A DNA stretch of 21,641 bases, taken from contig JAOUGY010000018.1 of assembly GCA_029865445.1 (NCBI GenBank), forward strand, positions 1-21,641, given 5' to 3'. Origin of the DNA: Acidimicrobiia bacterium (GTDB lineage: Bacteria > Actinomycetota > Acidimicrobiia > Spongiisociales > ZC4RG35). The translations under genes and the position numbers were made by a program. Below the pieces are notes generated by a model that saw only the letters and a program-made list of their open reading frames with translations, made no database searches and was not told where the DNA came from. Positions 13,868-21,641 of this stretch are shown piece by piece (position 1 is the stretch's first letter; every line of letters starts with the position of its first letter).

Positions 13868-14929
13868 TCACACACCCTGCGGGGACCACGTTTCGGCGGC
13901 GGCGAGCAGCCGGTCGAAGTAGTACCGGAGCTGACGGGCCCGCACTTCTCCGACACCGTCGACTCGTTCCAGCTCCTCCACGGCGGCGGTTATGAGCCGT
14001 TCGAAACTCCGGAAGTGGCGAACCGTGGCGTCGCGTACCTGTTCGGGGATGCGACCCGCCTTCGACATGACCCGCAGCCCCCGAGGTTGGACGAGAAAAT
14101 CGAGTTCGGTGAAGCCGACGGCCCTCGCCACACGGGTGGGGTCGACCAGCTCGGGATCGCTGAGTTCCTCCAGTCCCGCGGCCGCCTTGGCCACCGACGA
14201 CCTGCGGGCGAGGTAGTCGGCGAGAGCGAGGTCGCGGACGTGGCCAACGCCTCGCAGCATGTCCGAGATCTGCACCGACGCCAGCCGGCCCTCGTCGCCC
14301 ATGCTGACCGCGAGCCGTTCGATGGCAACCCCCACCCGACGCACGAGTTCGGTTCGCTGAAGCAGGGTGGTGACGGCCCGGTACGTCGCCATCCCGGACA
14401 CCTCGAGGTTCGTGAGCAACGCTTCGGCCTCGTTCAGCTGGCGCCGCAGCCTGTCGAGGTTCTGCAGCTCCTGGTTGACTCGCGCGCCGATCGCCGTAGG
14501 GCTCGGCAGCTCGATCTTCTCGCCATCGATGTAAAGGGTGGCGACTCTCCGGCCCTCGCTCACCGCCACCACCGGCACCTTTGTCTGTCGGGCGATCCGC
14601 TCGGCAGTGCGATGCCGCGAACCGGTCTCATCCGTCGGAATCGAAGAATCAGGGACGAAGTGGACGTTGGCGCGATGGATCACCGTTGCGTGGCTGTCGA
14701 GGATGATCCCACCGTCCATTTTGGCGAGTTCTGCGAGTCGCGCCGCGCTGTAGGTCGATTTCTGGAGCGTGAATCCGCCGCTCGAGATCTCGTCGATGGA
14801 AGGCCCCGCCCCCAACACGATCAGCGCGCCCTTTCCGGCCTGCAGTATGCGCTCTATCCCGATCCGCAGGGGTGTCCCCGGAGCAAGACGTTCCAGGGTC
14901 GCGATGGTCGTCGAAGTGTTCCCAGCCAC
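13868..14929 (-). CDS. disA: DNA integrity scanning diadenylate cyclase DisA
   Basis: A 353-aa enzyme that makes c-di-AMP from two ATP while scanning DNA for branched structures. The DAC domain holds the usual DGA catalytic motif in the form MDGGI (D72-G73-G74) and the RHR motif GSRHRTAER (residues 105-107). A helical spine follows (QELQNLDRLRRQLNEAEALL), and a helix-hairpin-helix DNA-binding domain ends the protein (ERVDGVGEVRARQLRYYFDRL). The Ala-to-Gly change in DGA is unusual but keeps the catalytic Asp. The start is GTG 14929, 14 nt after radA, so the two form an operon, as in mycobacteria and Bacillus, where RadA modulates DisA. Confidence 0.93.
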   Translation of the reverse strand: MAGNTSTTIATLERLAPGTPLRIGIERILQAGKGALIVLGAGPSIDEISSGGFTLQKSTYSAARLAELAKMDGGIILDSHATVIHRANVHFVPDSSIPTDETGSRHRTAERIARQTKVPVVAVSEGRRVATLYIDGEKIELPSPTAIGARVNQELQNLDRLRRQLNEAEALLTNLEVSGMATYRAVTTLLQRTELVRRVGVAIERLAVSMGDEGRLASVQISDMLRGVGHVRDLALADYLARRSSVAKAAAGLEELSDPELVDPTRVARAVGFTELDFLVQPRGLRVMSKAGRIPEQVRDATVRHFRSFERLITAAVEELERVDGVGEVRARQLRYYFDRLLAAAETWSPQGV

Positions 14930-14943
14930 GATGGATGAGCGTA

Positions 14944-16242
14944 TCAGCTCACAGCGTCCAAGGCAGCTCGCACCGCGTCACACAGCCGCAACCTCGAATC
15001 CGTGCCCGGAGCCACGACCGTCTTCACTCCAACCCGCTCCGACTCCTCTCGCCTTCTCAGATCGAAGGGGACGGCACGCACTTCTCCCGCGAGCCCGATC
15101 TCCCCCCACGCGGCGGTGGAACCGAGGGCAACGTCCCACGCGGAGGAGGCGATTGCCAGCGCGACCGGCAGGTCACACGCCGGCTCCTCCACGCGCCATC
15201 CACCAACCACGTTGACGAACACCTCTTGATCGGACAACTTGATCCTGCAGTGTCGTTCGAGCACCGCGAGCAGCTGATGGACCCTGGCCGCTTCGACCCC
15301 GCGCACAGATCTCCGCGGTTGAGCAAGTGTGGTTGGCGAAACCAAAGCCTGGATCTCCATCATGACGGCCCGACGCCCTTCGACCGCCGGGAACACCACG
15401 GTCCCTGGAACATCGGACTGCCATTCCGCGAGGAACGCGACTGAAGGATCGGCGACCTCGGACATGCCTTCTGACTGCATGTCGAACAAGGCGACGACGT
15501 GGGTGGCTCCGAAGCGGTTCTTGAAACTACGGAGGGCGCGGAATCCCCGATCGGGGTCACCCTCGAGTGACAGCACGACGTCCACCATGTGCTCCAACAA
15601 TTTGGGGCCGGCAAGGCCGCCTTCCTTGTTGACGTGTCCGACCAAGACCGTGGCGATACCCGAGGACTTCGCGAACCGGATGAGGCGTGCCGCGCTCTCC
15701 CGGACCTGGGTGACCCCACCCGGAGCAGAGTCGACATCGGGGACACCAACCGTCTGTATCGAATCGATGATCAGGACCTCGGGCCGGCACTCCTCCGCGG
15801 CTGCGATGACCCGGTCGACGTCGTCATCGGCGAGCAAGAGGACGTCATCGCTCGCCACGCCGAGCCGGCTCGCCCGCAACCCGACCTGTTCAGCAGACTC
15901 CTCGGCGCTGGCAACCAGCGTCCTGGCGCCGCCCGCCGCCAGGCGTCCCGCTGCCTGCAGCAGCAACGTCGACTTGCCGACACCTGGCTCGCCCCCCAAG
16001 AGGATGACCGAGCCCTCCACCAGGCCGCCACCGAGAACCCGATCGAGTTCGCCGAGGCCGGTCAGACGCCGGTCGAAGCGCTCGGCGCCCACCTTCGTGA
16101 GCTGCACGGGCGTGGGCGCCAGTCCTGCGATGCGAGGCGGTCGCGAGACTTCCTCGACGAGTGGTTCCGGGTTCTTGCACTGAGGGCAGAAACCCATCCA
16201 CTTCGAGCCTCTGTAGCCGCACGCGGCGCACGAATAGACCAT
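14944..16242 (-). CDS. radA: DNA repair protein RadA/Sms
   Basis: A 432-aa RecA-like ATPase that processes recombination intermediates and promotes branch migration. The N-terminal C4 zinc finger is CAACGYRGSKWMGFCPQC (residues 5-22). Walker A is GGEPGVGKSTLL, Walker B is VLIIDSIQTV, and the RadA-specific KNRFG motif is in SFKNRFGATHV. The C-terminal part is Lon-protease-like (VGGWRVEEPACDLPVALAIA, GEIGLAGEVRAV), lacking protease function. The length is slightly shorter than the usual 450-460. disA follows after 14 nt. A 42-codon membrane ORF precedes it by 45 bp. Confidence 0.95.
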   Translation of the reverse strand: MVYSCAACGYRGSKWMGFCPQCKNPEPLVEEVSRPPRIAGLAPTPVQLTKVGAERFDRRLTGLGELDRVLGGGLVEGSVILLGGEPGVGKSTLLLQAAGRLAAGGARTLVASAEESAEQVGLRASRLGVASDDVLLLADDDVDRVIAAAEECRPEVLIIDSIQTVGVPDVDSAPGGVTQVRESAARLIRFAKSSGIATVLVGHVNKEGGLAGPKLLEHMVDVVLSLEGDPDRGFRALRSFKNRFGATHVVALFDMQSEGMSEVADPSVAFLAEWQSDVPGTVVFPAVEGRRAVMMEIQALVSPTTLAQPRRSVRGVEAARVHQLLAVLERHCRIKLSDQEVFVNVVGGWRVEEPACDLPVALAIASSAWDVALGSTAAWGEIGLAGEVRAVPFDLRRREESERVGVKTVVAPGTDSRLRLCDAVRAALDAVS

Positions 16243-16287
16243 GGACCCATCGTAGGGACAGGCTGTGACAGGAAACTGCGGCGGATG

Positions 16288-16416
16288 TCACTCGTCGCCG
16301 AAAGAGCGCCTCGAGAGCACCCATATCGTGCCGGCCGCGAGCGCGAGCAGGAACAAGGCTCCTACGATGGAACCAACACCCCACGTCTCGGTCGGTCTGA
16401 TAGCCCACAGGTGCAC
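16288..16416 (-). CDS. Small single-pass membrane protein, upstream of radA
   Basis: A 42-codon frame on the minus strand from GTG 16416: a short soluble start (HLWAIRPTETWG), one clear membrane helix (VGSIVGALFLLALAAGTIWV) and a basic-then-acidic tail (LSRRSFGDE). The arginine pair after the helix suggests the C-terminus faces the cytoplasm. It lies 45 bp before radA and diverges from the zinc-ribbon gene across 38 bp. No ribosome site is seen; a -10-like TATTGT at 16426-16431 would give a short leader. The frame is open further upstream, but that part overlaps the zinc-ribbon gene in antisense. I recognise no family. Hydrophobicity and topology support it more than homology does. Confidence 0.42.
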   Translation of the reverse strand: MHLWAIRPTETWGVGSIVGALFLLALAAGTIWVLSRRSFGDE

Positions 16417-16454
16417 GGCCGTGGCACAATACCTTGCCCCTTGCGAAAGACGAC

Positions 16455-17435
16455 ATGGCCGGACACATCTGCGACAACTGCGGCGCCACGGTCGGCGACG
16501 AACAATTCTGCCCAACGTGCGGTTCCTGGGTCGATCCCCTTCCCGGAGGGAACGGCGAAGAGTTCGAGCAGTTCTCGCTCGGAGAGGCTCCCCCCGCCGA
16601 TTCCCAGACTGCGCGGATCCCTCGACAAGAGACCCAGTGCCCATCGTGTGGTTCGCCCAATCCGGCTTCGAACCGCCACTGCGAGAATTGCGGTGCCCGG
16701 CTCGCCCAGGGAGCGCTGCCCGTCGCACCACGGCCCGCCGTCCAGACGACTGCAGGCGTCCGGGCCGCTATGGGAATCAGCGCCGTCCTGCTCGTCGTGA
16801 TCATCGCCGTCGTGATCGCCAATGTGTTCGGTGACGACGACGCCGCAAGCACCACCACCGTGGCCGCCATACAGTCGACGACCACGGCCCGGGTGGAGCC
16901 GCAGCCGCTGACCATTCTCGATGTCGACTGCAAGCTCACTTCAGACGCAACCCTGGAGGCGATCGCCGGATTCGAATGCGGCAAGTTGATCGACGGTGAC
17001 GCCGAACGGACCGGCGAGTTCCAGTTCACGTGGACCGACCTCCCGGATGGAACGAATCCAGTGATCGTGCTCAAGTTCGCCGAGCAGGTCTCGGTTCGAT
17101 CGATCGTGTGGACCAACATCAAGGACCCCACTCGGTTTGCACAGAACTACAAGGCCAACCGGGTGTCGATCTCGGACGACACCGACATCCCCCTTCCGAC
17201 CGAGATCCCCAACGAGCCCGGCTCGAAAGTGATCCCATACGTCTCTCTCCCGACTTTCACCCTCACGATCGAGATCACCGATCCGCACGTATCGGTGGGT
17301 ACGGAAGGCAATGTCTTCGAGGACTTCGCGATCGCCGAGATCCAGGTCCTCGGTAACCCTGCCAACACGGGCGCCACGCCGACCACCCCGTCGACGACCC
17401 CGTCATCCGAAGCCACCTCCACAACAGGCGGATAA
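16455..17435 (+). CDS. Membrane-anchored double zinc-ribbon protein with discoidin-like outer domain
   Basis: A 326-aa protein. Two zinc ribbons come first: C6, C9, C19, C22 and C62, C65, C76, C79. A basic/proline linker leads to one membrane helix (residues about 104-124, GISAVLLVVIIAVVIANVFG). The outer part has a Thr-rich stalk (STTTVAA, STTTAR) and a beta-rich domain (residues about 150-305) like the NADase-type glycan-binding / F5/8 type C fold, with VIVLKFAEQVSVRSIVW, NRVSISDD, TFTLTIEITD and FEDFAIAEIQVLG. It ends in a Thr/Ser/Pro tail. I chose ATG 16455 (MAGHICDNCG); a TTG at 16434 is possible. Such zinc ribbon-helix-discoidin proteins occur in actinobacteria with unknown roles, perhaps at the envelope. 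Confidence 0.78.
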   Translation: MAGHICDNCGATVGDEQFCPTCGSWVDPLPGGNGEEFEQFSLGEAPPADSQTARIPRQETQCPSCGSPNPASNRHCENCGARLAQGALPVAPRPAVQTTAGVRAAMGISAVLLVVIIAVVIANVFGDDDAASTTTVAAIQSTTTARVEPQPLTILDVDCKLTSDATLEAIAGFECGKLIDGDAERTGEFQFTWTDLPDGTNPVIVLKFAEQVSVRSIVWTNIKDPTRFAQNYKANRVSISDDTDIPLPTEIPNEPGSKVIPYVSLPTFTLTIEITDPHVSVGTEGNVFEDFAIAEIQVLGNPANTGATPTTPSTTPSSEATSTTGG

Positions 17436-17604
17436 GGGGCCAGTCGCCAGTCGCCAGCCGCCAGTCGCCAGCCTCCAGTCTCGAGCGAAGCGAGGACCCT
17501 CTGTTCCCTCCAGAGCGGGACAGGTGTCGCGGCAAGCGACAGAGGGGGGAACGAGGGCCGGCAGAGCCGATCGACTTGCTGACTTGCCCGAGCGAAGCGA
17601 GGCC
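17436..17604. repeat. Repeat-rich structured spacer between convergent genes
   Basis: It opens with six tandem 7-mers of the CCAGTCG type (17440-17481). Then two identical 14-bp copies of CGAGCGAAGCGAGG (17482-17495 and 17589-17602) flank a dyad-rich stretch. Within that stretch TGTCGC/GCGACA forms a 6-bp hairpin with a GGCAA loop (17525-17541), and CCCTC..GTTCCC pairs with GGGAAC.GAGGG around it. It may act as a two-way terminator, or be a dispersed intergenic repeat of this genome. Confidence 0.5.
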
Positions 17605-18867
17605 CTAGTGCGCCTCGCCGCGACGGTACGGGATGCCGTCGGCGGCGGGCATGCGGAGCCGACCCGCGGCCTGGGAGATCACGATCAGCGTGAGGACGTA
17701 CGGTGCCATGGCGATGAACTCGGCCGGGATCTCCTCGACCATGAAGTAGGCCACGATGAGCAATACGCCGCCAATCCAGGACAACAACGAATTGACACCA
17801 CGCGATCGGAACTGCCACAGGGCGTAGAGCAGCAAGCCGATTCCCGCGAACAGGAGCAGGGCACGCACTGCGGCGCTCTCTCCCCGCAGCTGAAGCGTCA
17901 GGCCGTAGCCGAAGATCGCCGCACCCGTGGCAACACCGGCGGGACGCCAGTTCCCGAATATCAAGGCGGCCAAGCCGATGAATCCTCGACCACCAGTCAT
18001 GCCCTCGCGGTACAGCCCGGCCTGCTCCGTGACCAGATAGGCGCCACCCATGCCCGCCAGTGCACCGGAGATCAGTACGGCGACCCACTTGTAGGTGTAC
18101 ACCCGGACACCGAGCGACTCGGCGGCCCACGGATTCTCACCCGTCGACCGCAGCCGCAGACCGAACTTGGTTCGCCAGAGCAGGTAAATCGACGCCGGGA
18201 CGAGCAAGAACGCCAGCAGCGTGAACCAGGAGATGTTCCTCGTCCACCCGTGCAGGATCCCACCGATGTCCCCGATGAGGAACCAGTCGGTGTCTTCCAT
18301 CGCCTTGAAGACGTCGGCGAGTATCGGCACCGTGAATCGCTCGACCGAGCCGGTCATCCGCGGGGACTGAGTCACGCCGGCATCCGTCCGTCCCACATAG
18401 AACACGGTGCTCAGGAATCGCCCCATCCCTGCGCCGATGATGTTGATGGCGACGCCCGACACGATATGATCGATCTTGAACGTGACAGTAGCCAGGGCGT
18501 GGAGCGCGCCACCGATGAGCCCGCCGACCATCCCGAACAAGATGCCGCGCCATGGACCCCAAGCGAAGGCACCGTACCCGGCGAACCACGTGCCGAGGAT
18601 CATCATTCCCTCGAGGCCGATGTTGACGACGCCCGCTCGCTCGGCGTACAAGCCACCCAGACCGGCCAGAAGGATCGGCACCGCCAGCCGTAACATCGCC
18701 CCCCAACTCTGGAACGACGACATCTCGGCGGTGCCCGTGAGGATCCGTATCAGCGAGAAAAGCGACATGGCGATGAGAGCCGACACGAACACCCGGTTCG
18801 TGAAGAACGATTTCACGAGACTCTTTGGCTGCGGAGCCTCCGGTCGAGCTTCCTGGCTGATCGTCAT
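17605..18867 (-). CDS. ABC transporter permease, nucleoside/simple-sugar type (second permease)
   Basis: A 420-aa inner-membrane permease of the BPD_transp_2 family, in the NupQ/YufQ position. A cytoplasmic N-terminus (MTISQEARPEAPQPKSLVKS) precedes about nine or ten helices. The conserved AERAGVVNIGLEGMMILG near the first third is the family signature. A second signature is LRLRSTGENPWAAESLGVRV, the cytoplasmic coupling loop. TGGRGFIGLAALIFGNW is also typical. The start ATG overlaps the upstream permease stop as ATGA. It would pair with the other permease to form the channel for nucleosides or related compounds. It is slightly long because of a hydrophilic insertion around TDAGVTQSPRM to LIGDIGGILHGW. 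Confidence 0.88.
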   Translation of the reverse strand: MTISQEARPEAPQPKSLVKSFFTNRVFVSALIAMSLFSLIRILTGTAEMSSFQSWGAMLRLAVPILLAGLGGLYAERAGVVNIGLEGMMILGTWFAGYGAFAWGPWRGILFGMVGGLIGGALHALATVTFKIDHIVSGVAINIIGAGMGRFLSTVFYVGRTDAGVTQSPRMTGSVERFTVPILADVFKAMEDTDWFLIGDIGGILHGWTRNISWFTLLAFLLVPASIYLLWRTKFGLRLRSTGENPWAAESLGVRVYTYKWVAVLISGALAGMGGAYLVTEQAGLYREGMTGGRGFIGLAALIFGNWRPAGVATGAAIFGYGLTLQLRGESAAVRALLLFAGIGLLLYALWQFRSRGVNSLLSWIGGVLLIVAYFMVEEIPAEFIAMAPYVLTLIVISQAAGRLRMPAADGIPYRRGEAH

Positions 18868-20003
18868 GCCGTTTCCAGCTCCTTGGCCTCCACTGCGGCC
18901 GACAGCGCCTTCGTCTCTTCGTTCTGAGCCCACCGATTGACCATCGCAAAGGCGATGACCGCAGCCAGGATGATCGAACCGGTCATGATGTTGATGATCT
19001 CCACAGGTATCTGCTCACTCAGAAGCGCCTGGCCACCCCTACGGAGAAAGCCGAACAACAGCGCCGCCAGGGCAGCTCCCCCCGCGCTGTTACGACCGAT
19101 GAGCGCAACGGCGATTCCATCGAATCCGTAGTTCTTGGGGAAGTCCGTTGCGTATTGGTGCGTCTCCGAGAGGATTGTGAGCATGCCCACCAGCCCTGCG
19201 AGGCCACCCGAGATCAACATGGCCCGAAGAATCATGGCTTTCGCCTTGACTCCCGAAGCCTGTGCGGCGGGCGCGCTCGTGCCCGACGCCCTCAGGTCGT
19301 ATCCGAACTGGGTGCGGTTGAGCATGAACCAGAATGCGAACCCGACGATCACTGCCAGGATCACGAGACTCGACAGCTCCGCACGCCGCGGGTTGACTCC
19401 GAACGCCTCCAGGACCGGGTTGAGCGACGGCAACCATGCAGTTTCCGGAAGTGGCGTCGTGACGATGTTGAGAGCACCGACCGATCGTTCGTCACGCCAA
19501 TAGTTGAAGAACAGCCACGAGATGAGGTTGAAGGCGATGTAGTTCAACATGATGGTCGATATGACCTCGTTCACGTTGCGCTTGACTTTGAGAAGGCCGG
19601 CGATTCCAGCCCACGCCGCGCCAGTGAGCATGGCGATCACCAGAATGATGAGAACGTGAATCGGCGCCCATACCGAGAACTTCGCACCCAGGTACACGGC
19701 CACCAGTGCCGAGATCAGGTATTGACCCTCGACTCCGATGTTGAACAGTCCCATCCGGAACCCGATCGCCGCGGCGAGCCCGGCGAAGAACAGGGGAACC
19801 GCCTGATTGAGAATCTCGATGATCGACGCCCACTGGATGCCCCCCGTATCACCGTTGTAGACGCCGTACTGCCACATCGCGCTGAAGGCATTGGTCGGGC
19901 TCTCATCGATGAGAAGCAGAGCGATCGAAGAGAAGAGCAGCCCGGCAACGAGGGCCATCACCGGTGCTCCGAGCACCGCGAACAGTCGTTTTCCCAGGCT
20001 CAT
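18864..20003 (-). CDS. ABC transporter permease, nucleoside/simple-sugar type (first permease)
   Basis: A 379-aa permease of the BPD_transp_2 family, in the NupP/YufP position. It has about nine helices. Family signatures are IGFRMGLFNIGVEGQYLIS, the loop KVKRNVNEVISTIMLNYIA, the coupling segment GYDLRASGTSAPAAQASGV, and YGFDGIAVALIGRNSAGG. The long outer loop before the first signature (MWQYGVYNGDTGG) is usual. Its ATG overlaps the ATPase stop as ATGA, and its stop overlaps the next permease as ATGA, so the three subunits are translationally coupled in a fixed ratio. Confidence 0.9.
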   Translation of the reverse strand: MSLGKRLFAVLGAPVMALVAGLLFSSIALLLIDESPTNAFSAMWQYGVYNGDTGGIQWASIIEILNQAVPLFFAGLAAAIGFRMGLFNIGVEGQYLISALVAVYLGAKFSVWAPIHVLIILVIAMLTGAAWAGIAGLLKVKRNVNEVISTIMLNYIAFNLISWLFFNYWRDERSVGALNIVTTPLPETAWLPSLNPVLEAFGVNPRRAELSSLVILAVIVGFAFWFMLNRTQFGYDLRASGTSAPAAQASGVKAKAMILRAMLISGGLAGLVGMLTILSETHQYATDFPKNYGFDGIAVALIGRNSAGGAALAALLFGFLRRGGQALLSEQIPVEIINIMTGSIILAAVIAFAMVNRWAQNEETKALSAAVEAKELETA

Positions 20004-21505
20004 ACCTCGGCTCCAGTCATGTGTTTGCCCAAGACCTCGGGTGTGACGGCCTTCGGATCCAGTTCGGCCACGAGACGACCCTCGAAGATGACGTACAGTC
20101 GGTCACTCAGGCCGAGGAGTTCCTCGAAGTCCGCCGACGCCAACAGCACGCCCATCCCGGCACTCCGAGCCTCTCGAAGTTGTCCCCAGATGGCCGCCTG
20201 GGCACCGACATCGATGCCTCGCGTCGGTTGGGCGGCGATCAACAGGTCGGGCTTTGCTTCCATCTCACGTCCGAAGAGGAGCTTCTGCTGGTTGCCGCCC
20301 GACAGCGCAAGCGCCGCAACCTCGACACCGACGGTGCGGACGTCGTATTTGTCGACGATCTCCTGTGTCTTTTCCCGAGCGCCCTTCGGGTTGATGAGGA
20401 ACCCGTTGCCGTAGGGGGGCGTCCGCTGATGTCCCAACATGGCGTTTTCCCACAGAGGTGCCGGCAGCAACAGCCCGTGGGTGTGCCGGTCCTCGGGAAT
20501 GTATCCCATACCCTTGTCGAGGCGCTCGGCGGTGGTCCAGCCGTCGATGTTCTCGCCATTGAGCGTGACCGTGCCAGACGTCTGGGTTCGCATGCCAATG
20601 ATCGTCTCGAGGAGCTCCAATTGGCCGTTGCCCTCGACCCCGGCGATGCCGACGATCTCACCCCGGCGGACGTAGAACGACACATCGGTCAGCCGATCGC
20701 GGCCTTCGGTGGCCTTCAGCCCGAGCCCGACCACTTCGAGGACCCGTTCGTCGGGGATGTCTCGCGCTTCGATACTCGGTGTGGGCAGTTCGCTTCCCAC
20801 CATGAGCTCGGCCAAGTCCTTCGTCGTGACGTCGTTGGGGTCGACTGTGTCGATCGTGCGGCCGCGGCGGATGACTGTGATCCGGTCTGCGAGGGCGAGT
20901 ACCTCATCGAGCTTGTGATTGATGAAGATGATCGTGACCCCCTCCGCCTTGAGGTGGCGAAGGTTCTCGAACAACTCGGTCACTTCCTGGGGGACGAGCA
21001 CGGCGGTCGGCTCGTCGAGAATCAGGATGCGGGCACCCCGATAGAGGACCTTCAAGATCTCGATGCGCTGCTTCTCCCCCACGGCCAGCTCGGAGACGTA
21101 AGCATCGGGATCGACGTCGAGCCCGTAGGCTTCTTCGAGTTTCACGAGTTTCTCGCGGGCTCCGTCGAAGTCGATGGTTCCCCGGCCGGGCTCCATCCCC
21201 AGGATGATGTTCTCGAGGACGGTGAAGTTTGATGCCAGCTGGAAGTGCTGATGAACCATGCCGATTCCGGCTGCGATGGCATCGGTGGGCGAACGGAAGT
21301 GGACCGGAGTTCCGTTCACGGTCATGGTTCCCTCGTCGGCCTGCTGCATGCCGTAGAGGATCTTCATGAGCGTCGACTTGCCGGCTCCGTTCTCGCCGAC
21401 CAGCGCGTGAATCGTGCCTTCCTCGACGTCGAACGTGATGTTGTCGTTTGCCACCACGCCGGGGAAGCGTTTGGTGATTCCTTTGAGTGATACCGCCAGC
21501 GCCAC
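20000..21505 (-). CDS. ABC transporter ATP-binding protein, nucleoside/simple-sugar type (tandem NBDs)
   Basis: A 501-aa double ATPase of the NupO/YufO/RbsA type that powers import. The first domain has Walker A GENGAGKS (residues 37-44), signature LAVGEKQR and Walker B LILDEPTAVL. The second has a degenerate Walker A (GVEGNGQLE), signature LSGGNQQK and Walker B variant LLIAAQPTRGID, in which Gln replaces the catalytic Glu; this asymmetry is normal for the group. I chose GTG 21505 (VALAVSLKGITKRF), where similarity begins; TATGCT lies six bases before it, so a leaderless start is possible. The ORF open to 21553 is probably untranslated upstream. A BMP-family binding lipoprotein would be expected just past the window edge. 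Confidence 0.92.
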   Translation of the reverse strand: MALAVSLKGITKRFPGVVANDNITFDVEEGTIHALVGENGAGKSTLMKILYGMQQADEGTMTVNGTPVHFRSPTDAIAAGIGMVHQHFQLASNFTVLENIILGMEPGRGTIDFDGAREKLVKLEEAYGLDVDPDAYVSELAVGEKQRIEILKVLYRGARILILDEPTAVLVPQEVTELFENLRHLKAEGVTIIFINHKLDEVLALADRITVIRRGRTIDTVDPNDVTTKDLAELMVGSELPTPSIEARDIPDERVLEVVGLGLKATEGRDRLTDVSFYVRRGEIVGIAGVEGNGQLELLETIIGMRTQTSGTVTLNGENIDGWTTAERLDKGMGYIPEDRHTHGLLLPAPLWENAMLGHQRTPPYGNGFLINPKGAREKTQEIVDKYDVRTVGVEVAALALSGGNQQKLLFGREMEAKPDLLIAAQPTRGIDVGAQAAIWGQLREARSAGMGVLLASADFEELLGLSDRLYVIFEGRLVAELDPKAVTPEVLGKHMTGAEV

Positions 21506-21641
21506 GGGCGCAGCATAGACAGCCGCGTCTCCGCCCCGCCTCTCAGACGGCAAGGGGCTCTCGACCCCCTCGTTCGGCCAATCCGCGGGCTGAGGACTTC
21601 GCTGAGCGACGTCCTCTACCCAGGGTTGTGGACGTCAGGAC
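21506..21641. other. Upstream spacer of the importer operon, cut by the window edge
   Basis: I see no gene here. GAGGAC and GTCCTC (about 21592-21616) form a short stem around TTCGCTGAGCGAC, perhaps part of a terminator for a gene beyond the edge. Confidence 0.3.

Noticed and set aside
13709..16800. Two plus-strand frames of about 400 codons opposite disA and radA
   Set aside because: Both are shadows of these genes; the amino-acid make-up and lack of motifs do not support coding.
17440..17481. The 7-bp repeats as a CRISPR array
   Set aside because: The units are too short and lack spacers; it is a simple tandem repeat.
19155..21232. Two plus-strand frames of about 420 codons opposite the importer genes
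   Set aside because: They are antisense to the permease and ATPase, have no recognisable domain and no ribosome site.

Overview
This is a GC-rich bacterial window that looks actinobacterial. It carries a CarD-type RNA polymerase-binding factor, and its radA-disA-carD-(isp)-cysS-rlmB order resembles the mycobacterial neighbourhood. Many genes start with GTG and the terminators are U-poor hairpins. Several starts lie about 7 nt after a -10-like box, as leaderless actinobacterial genes do. An uncultured lineage such as Acidimicrobiia is possible, but the sequence alone does not settle the class.

Left part (about 45-10309): a putative integrated islet of about 10.2 kb. Its right end is an intact tRNA-Thr(UGU) gene on the minus strand, next to a complete tyrosine recombinase (9082-10221). 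Its left end is the displaced 3' fragment of a tRNA-Thr gene (17-63). A 26-bp direct repeat with one mismatch lies about 100 bp inside each end, as expected for recombinase arm sites. Cargo from left to right is: a PIN toxin with an HTH antitoxin under a perfect dyad operator; a SAM methyltransferase; a poorly supported ORF; a 2TM-domain protein; an MMPL/RND transporter behind a 28-bp perfect palindrome; a NarL-type histidine kinase and response regulator; MarR and unknown gene remnants; and a probable ribbon-helix-helix/SEC-C protein with a palindrome at its start.

Middle part (10398-16416, all minus strand): housekeeping genes in the transcription order small membrane ORF, radA, disA, carD, a 90-aa CarD C-terminal-domain-like ORF, ispF, cysS, rlmB, then tRNA-Thr. 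carD, the small ORF and ispF are joined by GTGA overlaps. These genes cover DNA repair and c-di-AMP synthesis, transcription initiation, isoprenoid synthesis, cysteinyl-tRNA charging and 23S rRNA methylation.

Right part: a plus-strand membrane-anchored zinc-ribbon/discoidin-like protein (16455-17435), a structured repeat-rich intergenic spacer (17436-17604), and a minus-strand BMP-type nucleoside/sugar ABC importer (one double ATPase and two permeases, joined by ATGA overlaps). The substrate-binding protein would lie beyond the right edge.

The most unusual items are the solo CarD C-terminal-domain ORF where ispD might be expected, the nested dyad upstream of the MMPL gene, the RHH/SEC-C protein with its palindrome, and the tRNA-Thr T-arm allele swap that marks the islet boundary.
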